DNA of 35,301 bases from an uncultured Clostridium sp. (GTDB taxonomy: Bacteria > Bacillota_A > Clostridia > TANB77 > CAG-508), in contig CAMLYR010000008.1 in NCBI GenBank assembly GCA_946491915.1, positions 1 to 35,301 on the forward strand, written 5' to 3'. The notes under the pieces were generated by a model that was given only the letters and a program-made list of their open reading frames with translations, had not been told where the DNA came from and ran no database searches. Shown in pieces: positions 23,470 through 31,302 of this stretch (position 1 is its first letter; every line of letters starts with the position of its first letter). The position numbers were made by a program, and so were the translations under genes.

Positions 23470-26079
23470 ATGTCAAACACCAAGGAAGAAGTAAATGTTT
23501 GTAAGCATTATGACCAAGAATGTTTACTTTCTAAAGACGAATTTATTAAAAAATACAAAATTAAAGAAAATGGTCTTACCTCACAAGAAGCTGAATACAA
23601 ATTAAAACAGTTAGGACCAAACATTATTAAGCAAGCAAAACCAAAAAGATGGTATCATTACTTCTTTGAAAGTTTATTTACGCCTTTTAATTTAATTTTA
23701 TTGGGCATTACTTTATTATTATGTTATACAGATGTTATTTTGCCAGAAACACCTAGTTATGCTAACATCATTGTTATTGCTATATTAGTTACTGCAAGTA
23801 CTTTATTAGACTTTTTTGAAGAATATCGTTCAAATAAAGCTGCAAATGAATTAAAAGAATTGGTTGCTACTACTTGCCATGTTATAAGAGACGGTAAAGA
23901 AATACAAATTCCGATTAAAGATGTAACACTTGGAGACATTGTTGTTCTTTCTGCTGGTAGTATGATACCTGCAGATTTAAGAATTATTGAAGCAACTGAT
24001 CTTTATGTTGGTCAATCTTCTTTAACTGGTGAATCAGATGCTGTTAAAAAATTAGTCGAAACAGAAATGAAACCAGAAGATTTAGATAGTATTGCAGATT
24101 TAGATACAATTTGTTTTATGGGAACCAATGTTATTTCTGGTAGTGCAAAAGGAGTTGTTATTAAAACTGCTGACTCTACATATTTTGGAAAAATTGCTCA
24201 TACAATAACCTCTGGTAAACCAAAAACAGCTTTTCAAAAAGGAATTGAAAGTATTAGTAAATTATTAATTCGTTTTATGCTAATTATTATTCCTATTGTA
24301 TTTATCCTTAACTTTTCAAAACATAGTATTGTAACAGCCTTTACCTTTGCCGTAGCGATTTCTATTGCCATTACACCTTTATTACTTCCTGTTATTTTAT
24401 CTTCTTGTTTATCAAAAGGTGCTGTCAAAATGTCTAAGAAAAAAACAATTGTTAAAAAGTTAGATGCTATTCAAAATTTTGGTGCTATGAACATTTTATG
24501 TACAGATAAAACAGGAACTTTAACAGAAGATAAGATTGTTCTAGAAAAGTATTTGGATATAAAAGGTGACGAAGATCTTGGCGTTTTAAAATATGCTTAT
24601 CTAAATGCAAGTCTTCAAACTGGTTTAAGAAGTAATATTGATGAGGCTGTTATCAAACGTGGAGCTGAATACAATATGCCTGAATTAACTAGCAAATATG
24701 TTAAATTAGATGAAATTCCTTTTGATTTTGCTCGTAGACGTTTATCTATTGCTGTAAAAAATGAAGAAGGCAAAGATGAATTAATTACAAAAGGTGCTGT
24801 GGAAGAAATTTTAAATATTTCTACTTCAGTAGAATATAAAGGTGAAATTTCTCCATTAACAAAAGAAATTAAAGAAAATATACAAAGAATTAGTAAAGGA
24901 TTAAATAAAGAAGGTTTAAGAGTTATTGCTGTTTGCAAAAAATATAGCAATGAACCTGGTTATGATTTTGAAGTAAAAGATGAAAAAAATATGATATTAA
25001 TCGGCTTTATTGGATTCTTAGACCCACCTAAAGAAAGTGCTAAAGAAGCTGTCGCAAGAATGAATAAAGCGGGCATTCGTGTCATCGTACTAACAGGTGA
25101 TAATGCAGAAGTTACAAAATGTATCTGTGATAAAGTAAATATCAAATCTAAACATATTATTTTGGGAAGTGAATTAGATAAATTATCTGATGTTGCTGTT
25201 CTTAGACTAATTAGAAAAAATAATATTTTTGCAAAACTATCACCTATTCAAAAAGCCAGAATTGTAAGACTATTAAAAGAAGATGGAAATGTTGTAGGAT
25301 ATATGGGTGACGGAATTAATGATAGTCCTTCCCTAACCAATTCAGATGTTGGTATTTCAGTAGATACTGCTGTCGATATTGCAAAAGAATCTGCAGACAT
25401 CATCCTTTTGGAAAAAGATTTAAATGTATTATTAGATGGTGTAACTGAAGGAAGAAAAACATTTGCCAACTTAATGAAATATATTAAAATGGCAACAAGC
25501 TTTAACTTTGGTGAAGTATTATCTGTTATTGTCGCAAGTATTGCTTTACCATTCTTACCAGAAACACCTATTCAATTATTAGTAGAAGGTTTATTATATG
25601 ACTTTGGTCAAATGACTCTTCCTTTTGATGATGTAGATCCTGAAATTGTACGAAAGCCAAAAAAATTAGATATCAAGAGTTTAAAACACTTTATGCTATT
25701 TATGGGACCAGTTAGTTCTATATTTGACTTAATCGTATTTGCTTCTTTATGGTTTATCTTTGGTGTTAGAGAAGCTGCTCTTTTCCAAACTATTTGGTTC
25801 TCATATAGTATTGTATCAAACTTAGTGGGAATGCATATTATTAGAACTGCAAAAATACCTTTTATACAAAGTAATGCAAATAAAATGGTATATTTCTCTT
25901 CTATCTTATTAATTTTAGTAGGTCTAATTGTACCATTTACACCATTAGGAAGCTTTATTGGATTGGTTCCAATGGCAGCAGAAGATATTGTATTAATCTT
26001 TGTTGTAACTTTCCTATATTGTATTTTAGCAATGTTTGCCAAAAAGATTTATATCAAAAAATATGGCGAATGGATTTAA
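23470..26079 (+). CDS. mgtA: P-type ATPase, MgtA-like (P3B), with altered M4 motif
   Basis: An integral-membrane ion pump of 869 residues. All catalytic parts are present: SLTGESD (actuator domain), LCTDKTGTLTEDK (phosphorylated D346), DEIPFDFARRR and KGAVEEIL (nucleotide-binding domain), LTGDNAEVT and MGDGINDSPSL (hinge). The core matches E. coli MgtA closely (LDAIQNFGAM-ILCTDKTGTLT, PFDDVD, GVTEGRRTFAN-like), so the P3B group is the best call. However, the ion-site motif in M4 reads TPLLLP (residues 302-307) where MgtA has TPEMLP; the M6 LLYD Asp is kept. The ion is therefore uncertain. The ATG at 23470 is chosen since the earlier ATG lies in the -10 box; GGGAG is 12 nt upstream. No M-box leader was seen. 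Confidence 0.93.
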   Translation: MSNTKEEVNVCKHYDQECLLSKDEFIKKYKIKENGLTSQEAEYKLKQLGPNIIKQAKPKRWYHYFFESLFTPFNLILLGITLLLCYTDVILPETPSYANIIVIAILVTASTLLDFFEEYRSNKAANELKELVATTCHVIRDGKEIQIPIKDVTLGDIVVLSAGSMIPADLRIIEATDLYVGQSSLTGESDAVKKLVETEMKPEDLDSIADLDTICFMGTNVISGSAKGVVIKTADSTYFGKIAHTITSGKPKTAFQKGIESISKLLIRFMLIIIPIVFILNFSKHSIVTAFTFAVAISIAITPLLLPVILSSCLSKGAVKMSKKKTIVKKLDAIQNFGAMNILCTDKTGTLTEDKIVLEKYLDIKGDEDLGVLKYAYLNASLQTGLRSNIDEAVIKRGAEYNMPELTSKYVKLDEIPFDFARRRLSIAVKNEEGKDELITKGAVEEILNISTSVEYKGEISPLTKEIKENIQRISKGLNKEGLRVIAVCKKYSNEPGYDFEVKDEKNMILIGFIGFLDPPKESAKEAVARMNKAGIRVIVLTGDNAEVTKCICDKVNIKSKHIILGSELDKLSDVAVLRLIRKNNIFAKLSPIQKARIVRLLKEDGNVVGYMGDGINDSPSLTNSDVGISVDTAVDIAKESADIILLEKDLNVLLDGVTEGRKTFANLMKYIKMATSFNFGEVLSVIVASIALPFLPETPIQLLVEGLLYDFGQMTLPFDDVDPEIVRKPKKLDIKSLKHFMLFMGPVSSIFDLIVFASLWFIFGVREAALFQTIWFSYSIVSNLVGMHIIRTAKIPFIQSNANKMVYFSSILLILVGLIVPFTPLGSFIGLVPMAAEDIVLIFVVTFLYCILAMFAKKIYIKKYGEWI

Positions 26080-26082
26080 TAA

Positions 26083-26118
26083 AAAAGGGAATTTGGGGAC
26101 GGACTCATTTTCCCTTTT
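26083..26118. terminator. Bidirectional terminator with GGGAC core, copy B
   Basis: Arms AAAAGGGAA (26083-26091) and TTCCCTTTT (26110-26118) flank a loop containing GGGGACGGACTCA (26095-26107), identical to the core at 14197-14209. Both strands have a T-run after the stem. It begins four nt after the mgtA stop and serves the convergent phosphodiesterase gene. Confidence 0.85.
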
Positions 26119-26122
26119 CTAA

Positions 26123-26665
26123 CTATTCTTTATATCTATATTCTTCTACCACATTTCCATTAACATCTTTTATAACAATGTCTTTTTCTTCTATCATAGC
26201 ATAACTATGTGGCGTATTTTCCTTTGGTAATGAAATAGAACCTGGATTTACAAATAATTGATTATCATATTTTTTAATAAAACATGTATGGAAATGTCCA
26301 TAAAACATAATATCAAAATCTTCTGGTGGTAAATTATCTATATTGTATTTATGTCCATGTGTAAAAAACATATTTTTTCCATTAATTTTTTCCAATATAT
26401 GTTCTTTTATATCAAATTCAGAAACCATTTGATCTACTTCTGCATCACAGTTTCCTCTTACAACTTCTAGCTTATCTTTTACACTATTTAATAGTTTTGT
26501 TACCTTCATTGGGTCATATCCATCTGTTAATGGACTTCTAGGTCCATGATAATATAAATCTCCTAATACGATTATTTTTTCTGGTTTTTCTTTTTTGATA
26601 ATTTCTTTTAACTTGTCAGCATATACTCCTGACCCATGAATATCTGATACAACCAATACTCTCAT
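26123..26665 (-). CDS. YfcE/MJ0936-type metallophosphodiesterase
   Basis: The 180-residue calcineurin-like phosphoesterase has all metal motifs in order: VVSDIHGS (D-x-H), IIVLGDLYYHG (GD), VRGNCDAEVD (GNxD), FFTHGHKYN (GH) and MFYGHFHTCF (GHxH). The length and NPGSISLPKENTPHSYAM ending are those of the YfcE/YfaA-like group, which hydrolyses phosphodiester model substrates; the natural substrate is unknown. The longer reading to 26674 puts its ATG directly on the AAAGGA site, so the second ATG (26665) is used. It is convergent with mgtA and shares the terminator at 26083-26118. Confidence 0.93.
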   Translation of the reverse strand: MRVLVVSDIHGSGVYADKLKEIIKKEKPEKIIVLGDLYYHGPRSPLTDGYDPMKVTKLLNSVKDKLEVVRGNCDAEVDQMVSEFDIKEHILEKINGKNMFFTHGHKYNIDNLPPEDFDIMFYGHFHTCFIKKYDNQLFVNPGSISLPKENTPHSYAMIEEKDIVIKDVNGNVVEEYRYKE

Positions 26666-26758
26666 AAAAATCATTCCTTTCTTCCTTGGCTAGTTTTTGG
26701 ATTTTTAATTATCATATATTCTAAGTTATATTATGATAAATTGCAACCCTTATATAGA

Positions 26759-26806
26759 AAAAAGCTGATATATAATTATAAAAAAATAATTATATGTCAG
26801 CTTTTT
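26759..26806 (-). terminator. Terminator of the DUF4116 gene
   Basis: Long arms (AAAAAGCTGA and TCAGCTTTTT ends, with ATATAATTAT/ATAATTATAT inside and one mismatch) form a hairpin of about 20 bp, with T-rich sequence on both strands. It lies 37 nt after the DUF4116 stop. Confidence 0.82.
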
Positions 26807-26842
26807 CTATAAATAATTTTTAAAAACATTATTTTATAACTT

Positions 26843-27355
26843 TCATTCCATTAACTTTTTAATATCCTCATCTTTTTTTAATTTATTGGATATAAAATGA
26901 TAAGCTTGTTTGTTTTGTTTCACAGCAATTTCAGCCAATTCTTTATCATCAATTAATCGTTTACTAGCATATTTGATAATAATGCCTTTATTCTCTACTG
27001 CTGCTTTTACTACTTCTTTGTCATCTCGTAATTCTTCTGATGCATAATATAAAGCTTGCCCATAATGTTTACAGCATTCTAACATAATCTCTTTATCACC
27101 TGCCAATTCCTCTGACGCATAACAAATTGTCCAAGGTGCAGTTTTTGTAGCTAATTGTAAGACTTCTTTATCTCCTTTTAATCTTGTACTGGCAAATTCT
27201 AGAGTTTCTCCATCTTGTTTTAATGCTTCCATAACGACTTCTTTATCATCTTGTAATTCTTCTGATGCAAATTCTAAATTTTTCCCACTTTCTTTTACTG
27301 CTTGTAGTATTATTTCTTTGTTATTACTATTTTTTTGTATTTCTTCTATTTCCAC
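26843..27355 (-). CDS. DUF4116-repeat protein (GTG start)
   Basis: The 170 residues consist of five or six near-identical units of about 24 residues with the pattern 'DKEV(V/M)..A(V/L)...G..L.(Y/F)AS(E/K)(E/R)L..'. For example, EFASEELQDDKEVVMEALK, CYASEELAGDKEIMLECCK and YYASEELRDDKEVVKAAVE. This is the DUF4116 repeat, found in tandem in bacteria, protists and giant viruses; its function is unknown but a helical scaffold is likely. The start is GTG, 9 nt after AGGAAG; the ATG just before it is in another frame and an in-frame TGA precedes the GTG. It lies 16 nt after the nucleotidase gene, so the two are co-transcribed. Confidence 0.88.
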   Translation of the reverse strand: MEIEEIQKNSNNKEIILQAVKESGKNLEFASEELQDDKEVVMEALKQDGETLEFASTRLKGDKEVLQLATKTAPWTICYASEELAGDKEIMLECCKHYGQALYYASEELRDDKEVVKAAVENKGIIIKYASKRLIDDKELAEIAVKQNKQAYHFISNKLKKDEDIKKLME

Positions 27356-27370
27356 TCATATCTACTTCCT

Positions 27371-28189
27371 TTACTCATTTCTATTATCTAAACTCAAATA
27401 TTTTTCTATATCATAAAAATTATTCTCTTCTGTTAAAACAATATCAAAATTTTTTTTATATACTTCTAAATTTTCAGTAATATTTTTATTTAAAAATCCT
27501 ATTTTTAAAGATTTATTTTCTGGATATTCCCCCATCATATGAATATCTTCAACCATATCGCCTATTACGATTCTATATTCTTTTTGTTCTATTTTTTCTT
27601 TTAATTTATCATCATTTAACTTATCTATATTTTTATTTAAACTATGAATCATATCATCGGAAAATTTTATCATATTTCCATTTTTATCAAATTTTATAAA
27701 ATTACCAATTATCATTATATTGTCATAATAACATTCTTCATTTTTCAAAAATTGTTCTATTACATTTCCTATTCCTGCTGAAAATATAATAACTGGTATA
27801 TTTTTTTTATATAAATTGAAAAGAAAATCTTTTGCACCTTTTCTAAATATTAGTTTGCTATGATTAATAGACTGTTTTAACTTTTCTCTAGTCAGTCCAT
27901 ATTGATAATATAAATCCATACATTTATCATACCATTCAATTATATATTTTTCTCTTTTATCTTTATCTATATGATAATCAAATTCTATAAATCCGTATTT
28001 TTGGTAATATTTATCCATATCTTTTGTAAGATTCTCTCCCATGACTTCTTTATTAGCACTAGCATCCCAGGAATCTACACTTTCACTTGATGTAATCGTC
28101 TTATCATAATCCATAAACACACATATGTTATCTTTATTCATTTTCTGTTTTAATTCATTTATCTTTTTTTCATTACTGAAATATATCAT
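27371..28189 (-). CDS. HAD-family pyrimidine 5'-nucleotidase (UMPH-1/cN-III-like)
   Basis: The 272-residue HAD hydrolase has motif I VFMDYDKTITSSES (nucleophile Asp and second Asp), SAGIGNVIEQF (motif II Ser), a Lys near FRKGAKDF and IVIGDMVEDIHM (motif IV). The order EYDEKYIIEWYDKCMDLYYQYG-like cap, IFSAGIGNV, GNFIKFDKNGNMIKF and LKIGFLN follows the cytosolic pyrimidine 5'-nucleotidase family known mainly in animals and plants, which removes phosphate from UMP and CMP. The substrate here is inferred. The ATG follows AAGGAG. It heads a two-gene unit with the DUF4116 gene. Confidence 0.82.
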   Translation of the reverse strand: MIYFSNEKKINELKQKMNKDNICVFMDYDKTITSSESVDSWDASANKEVMGENLTKDMDKYYQKYGFIEFDYHIDKDKREKYIIEWYDKCMDLYYQYGLTREKLKQSINHSKLIFRKGAKDFLFNLYKKNIPVIIFSAGIGNVIEQFLKNEECYYDNIMIIGNFIKFDKNGNMIKFSDDMIHSLNKNIDKLNDDKLKEKIEQKEYRIVIGDMVEDIHMMGEYPENKSLKIGFLNKNITENLEVYKKNFDIVLTEENNFYDIEKYLSLDNRNE

Positions 28190-28330
28190 GGTTAATCTCC
28201 TTGCAATTTTTTCTTATATGATTAAAAATTTATCTTATATCTTTCTTTTGCATTATATATTTTTTTATTTTGTTTTTCAAGTAATAAATTTTCGCTATTT
28301 CTAATTTTCCATTTAAATTTTGTGAATATA

Positions 28331-28359
28331 TTGTAATTTCATTTTAATCTTGCTATAAT
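28331..28359 (+). promoter_or_regulatory. Promoter of the toxin-antitoxin remnant
   Basis: TTGTAA (28331-28336), a 17-nt spacer and a perfect TATAAT (28354-28359) lie 34 nt upstream of the antitoxin start. Confidence 0.7.
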
Positions 28360-28392
28360 GTGGTTACATAACACAGAAAGGAGATGATGATT

Positions 28393-28689
28393 ATGTCTGA
28401 TGCACAACTTCAAGCTATAAAAGATGTTATAAAAATGACACCTAGATTAAGTATAGAATGTTTAACTTCTATCAAAATTTTAATGGAAAAAGCAATTGAT
28501 TCCGAACTATTAAGATTAGAACCAACTGTTATTTTAGATAACATGGATATCACCGAAAAAGTAATGTATTTAGACTATTTGAATGAAAATCAAAAAACAA
28601 AAGAGAATGAAGAAAAAAACGCAATATCTTTTGAAGAAATCCTAAAAAGAGAGGGGTTGACCTTTGATGACTTACAAGATAAAAATTAG
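28393..28689 (+). CDS. Antitoxin-like protein of a RelB/RelE-type pair
   Basis: The 98-residue acidic protein starts MSDAQLQAIKDVIK and ends ISFEEILKREGLTFDDLQDKN, a RelB/Phd-like tail (EEIL-x-GLT) that would wrap the toxin. Its N-terminal half is helical; no clear ribbon-helix-helix or HTH motif is seen, so the DNA-binding part is uncertain. Three ATGs follow AAAGGAG within 10 nt; the third (28393-28395) has normal 9-nt spacing and is used here. It overlaps the toxin gene by about 20 nt, as is usual for toxin-antitoxin pairs. Confidence 0.75.
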   Translation: MSDAQLQAIKDVIKMTPRLSIECLTSIKILMEKAIDSELLRLEPTVILDNMDITEKVMYLDYLNENQKTKENEEKNAISFEEILKREGLTFDDLQDKN

Positions 28690-28913
28690 ACCCAAAGCTC
28701 TTAAATTTATTGAAAAGCAGGATAAATCACAAAGACTCAGGATTTATACCGCTATTTACAACCTGCCAAATGGAGATGTTAAGAAAATGGTAGGTTGTAA
28801 AGATACATATAGGCTCCGTATACGGTTCTTACAGAATTATATATGAATTAAATCAAAATAATCTTATTATTCTTGTAACAAAAGCCTCTAATAGAGGTCA
28901 AATCTATAAATAA
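28667..28913 (+). pseudogene. RelE/ParE-family toxin, frameshifted
   Basis: The frame from 28667 reads TYKIKIRPKALKFIEKQDKSQ and RLRIYTAIYNLPNGDVKKM, then YRLRIR and stops at 28844-28846. After CGTATA, one extra C at 28823 breaks the frame. Omitting it gives YRLRI-GSYRIIYELNQNNLI and ILVTKASNRGQIYK, ending at the TAA at 28911-28913: the exact C-terminal half expected of a RelE toxin (about 81 residues in all). So the gene is intact but for one base; this may be a real inactivating insertion or a sequencing/assembly error. The start overlaps the antitoxin gene and has GAGGGG 11 nt upstream of ATG, or 8 nt upstream of an alternative TTG. Confidence 0.88.
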
Positions 28914-29069
28914 TTATTTCTTATTTTTGATTTTATTTTTTATATGATTTTATCTCTTATTTAAATCATTATATATTACATTAATTTTTATTTCTTATCT
29001 TTTTAAATTTCATTTCATTGATATTTCTTAAAAAAACTCATAAAACTTTATCTTTTTTCTTTGTTGTGC

Positions 29070-29075
29070 TATAAT
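29070..29075 (+). promoter_or_regulatory. Probable -10 box for murT-gatD
   Basis: A perfect TATAAT lies 37 nt upstream of the murT start. The -35 region 17 nt further up (TTTATC) is poor, so the promoter is only tentative. Confidence 0.4.
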
Positions 29076-29111
29076 GCAAATATAAATTTTATAGAGATAG
29101 GAGCATGACAA

Positions 29112-30428
29112 ATGAAGAACTTTTTTATTGTACTTGCAATGAAACTATTAAATATAGTATTAAAACTATGTGGAAAACATGGTGGTAATTTTTTAGGAAA
29201 AATCGCTTTTGATTGGAATCCAGAAATTTTTAAATATTTCAAAGTTAACTGCCCTGTGATTGCTGTTACGGCAACAAATGGGAAAACGATGACCAATAAT
29301 GCGATTGGATATGTTTTTCAAACAGCTGGAAAAAAGGTAATTAGTAATAAAGAAGGAAATAATATGGAAACTGGTATTCTTTCTACCTTATTAAAAACAT
29401 GTACCCTAACAGGAAAAATAAAAGCAGATTATTTAGTTTTTGAAGTGGATGAAGGTTATGTACCAGTTGTATTTAAGGATTTTCGATTAGATACTTTAGT
29501 TATCTTAGACTTCTTTAGAGACCAATTAGATAGAAATGGTGAAGTAGAATCATTAATCTTGAAAATCAATGATTTTCTAAAGACCTATACTGGTAATTTA
29601 ATTTTAAATAATGATGATCCAAATGTTGCAAGATTAGGAAAAGCAAATCCGAATAATGAAAATGTCTATTATTTCCATGTTGATAGATATCCATATGCAA
29701 CAGATGATATGAAAGAAGCTGGAGAAGGAAAATTCTGTCCATTTTGTAAAACACGTTTGGAATATGAATATTATCAATATTCTCATATTGGAAAATTTGT
29801 ATGCCCAGATTGTGGATATGGTAATAATGAAATCTATAAAGAGACTAAAAATATTAATCTTGATGAAATGACTTTTGAAGTTGATGATGTTTTATATAAG
29901 ATAAAATCAAATAGTATCTATATTATTTATAATTTTACTGCTGTCATTAGCTGTTGTTCTTTATATAATATTGATACAAAATATATACAAGAAGCCTTGG
30001 CAAACTTTGAATTGAATAATGGTAGATTAGAAAAATTATTGATTAAAGATGCCCCTACCATTATAAACTTAGCTAAAAATCCAACAGGTGCTAATGTGAG
30101 TTTGCGATTATTAAATGAAGATGATGAAGAAAAAGAATTACTATTTGTTTTAAATGATAACAAAGCCGATGGTTTTGATGTTTCTTGGATTTGGGATATT
30201 AATTTCGATACTTTAAACAATGTAAAAAGAATTGTAACTGCTGGAACAAGAGGTTATGATATTGCTATTAGAATTAAAACATCAGGGTTTGATGCAAATA
30301 AAATTGAAGCATATTTAGATCTAGAACAAGCCGTAAAAACTTTATATACCAACACAATAAAAAAATATGTTATTGCAAATTATACTTCTTTACAACCTAC
30401 TAGAACAGAAATTTTTAAATTAAAATGA
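29112..30428 (+). CDS. murT: Lipid II isoglutaminyl synthase, MurT subunit
   Basis: With GatD it amidates the alpha-carboxyl of D-Glu in lipid II, giving D-isoglutamine in peptidoglycan. The 438 residues have the Mur-ligase ATP loop TATNGKTMTNN (about 51-60), FEVDEGYVP with the conserved Glu/Asp pair, NADDP-like LNNDDPNVA, and a zinc-ribbon insertion CPFC...CPDCGYGN (about 203-238) diagnostic of MurT. The C-terminal DUF1727 domain has NLAKNPTGANVSLRLL and NDNKADGFDVSWIWDINF. The ATG has AGGAG eight nt upstream. gatD follows after 86 nt, with a hairpin in the gap. Confidence 0.97.
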   Translation: MKNFFIVLAMKLLNIVLKLCGKHGGNFLGKIAFDWNPEIFKYFKVNCPVIAVTATNGKTMTNNAIGYVFQTAGKKVISNKEGNNMETGILSTLLKTCTLTGKIKADYLVFEVDEGYVPVVFKDFRLDTLVILDFFRDQLDRNGEVESLILKINDFLKTYTGNLILNNDDPNVARLGKANPNNENVYYFHVDRYPYATDDMKEAGEGKFCPFCKTRLEYEYYQYSHIGKFVCPDCGYGNNEIYKETKNINLDEMTFEVDDVLYKIKSNSIYIIYNFTAVISCCSLYNIDTKYIQEALANFELNNGRLEKLLIKDAPTIINLAKNPTGANVSLRLLNEDDEEKELLFVLNDNKADGFDVSWIWDINFDTLNNVKRIVTAGTRGYDIAIRIKTSGFDANKIEAYLDLEQAVKTLYTNTIKKYVIANYTSLQPTRTEIFKLK

Positions 30429-30447
30429 TTTTCAATCATATATTTTC

Positions 30448-30480
30448 AATTAACAATTGATTTCAAAAAAATTGTTAATT
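30448..30480. repeat. Hairpin between murT and gatD
   Basis: Perfect 11-bp arms AATTAACAATT (30448-30458) and AATTGTTAATT (30470-30480) have an 11-nt A-rich loop. It is AT-only apart from two G/C pairs and has no T-run after it on the plus strand, so it may set mRNA stability rather than termination. Confidence 0.5.
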
Positions 30481-30514
30481 AAAACAAATTTATTGAAATA
30501 GGAGTTGAAATATA

Positions 30515-31264
30515 ATGAAAGAACTAAAAATACTATACCTATACCCTGATATGTTAGAATTATATGGTGACTATGGAAATATACAAGTATTAAAATATAG
30601 ACTTGAAAAGCGAGGATTTAACTGCATTGTTGATAGATATTCTATTGGTGATGAAAAACCAGATTTTAAAAGTTATGATATCATCTTTGCAGGTGGAGGA
30701 GCCGATAATGAGCAAAGTATTTTATCAGAAGATTTAATAAAATACAAAGAAGAAATCAAAGAAGCTGAAAATGAAGGTGTATTCTTTTTATTAATTTGTG
30801 GTGCTTATCAATTATTTGGTAAATATTATAAAGGTGTTGAAGGAAATATCATTCCTGGTTTAGAAATATTTCCATATTATACAGAAGCTATCGCAGATAG
30901 AAAGAAAAGATGTATTGGAAATATTGTCCTTGATGTTACTTTAAATGGTCACGAAACAAAAGTGATTGGCTTTGAAAATCATGGTGGACAAACTTATGAC
31001 ATTCCTACTCCTTTTGGAAAAGTTTTATTTGGAAATGGAAATAAATTTGGTGATACAGAAGAAGGATTTTTTAAAGAAAATGTCATTGCTACTTATTTAC
31101 ATGGTCCTCTTCTTTCCAAAAATCCAGAAGTCACAGATTATATTATAAAGCGTTGTTTAGATAGAAAATATCAGGAAGATATTACATTAAAACCATTGAA
31201 TGACGAATTTGAAAATTTATGCAGAAAACAACTATTAGATAGATTTTTAAATACTCATAATTAA
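30515..31264 (+). CDS. gatD: Lipid II isoglutaminyl synthase, GatD glutamine amidotransferase subunit
   Basis: Class I (Triad) glutaminase that supplies ammonia to MurT. The 249 residues begin KELKILYLYPDMLELYGDYGNIQVL, the hallmark of the GatD/CobQ-like group, followed by the nucleophile elbow LLICGAYQLFGKYY (catalytic Cys near residue 95) and the catalytic His in ATYLHGPLLSKNPEVTD. FENHGGQTY is the conserved stretch before it. The ATG follows TAGGAG. It is the second gene of murT-gatD and ends at the shared terminator 31268-31298. Confidence 0.97.
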   Translation: MKELKILYLYPDMLELYGDYGNIQVLKYRLEKRGFNCIVDRYSIGDEKPDFKSYDIIFAGGGADNEQSILSEDLIKYKEEIKEAENEGVFFLLICGAYQLFGKYYKGVEGNIIPGLEIFPYYTEAIADRKKRCIGNIVLDVTLNGHETKVIGFENHGGQTYDIPTPFGKVLFGNGNKFGDTEEGFFKENVIATYLHGPLLSKNPEVTDYIIKRCLDRKYQEDITLKPLNDEFENLCRKQLLDRFLNTHN

Positions 31265-31267
31265 TTA

Positions 31268-31298
31268 CAACAGGACTACTTTAAAAGTAGCCCTGTTG
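31268..31298. terminator. Terminator between gatD and the HNH gene
   Basis: Arms CAACAGG (31268-31274) and CCTGTTG (31292-31298) with inner CTACTTT/AAAGTAG form a stem of about 14 bp with single mismatches. It is followed on the plus strand by CTTTTC. It separates two convergent genes. Confidence 0.8.
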
Positions 31299-31302
31299 CT
31301 TT

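Noticed and set aside
23300..23470. M-box Mg2+ riboswitch ahead of the MgtA-like gene
   Set aside because: The predicted leader is only about 40 nt, too short for an M-box, and no matching sequence is seen.
28914..29069. Small gene between the toxin remnant and murT
   Set aside because: The stretch is very AT-rich with no open frame preceded by a ribosome binding site.
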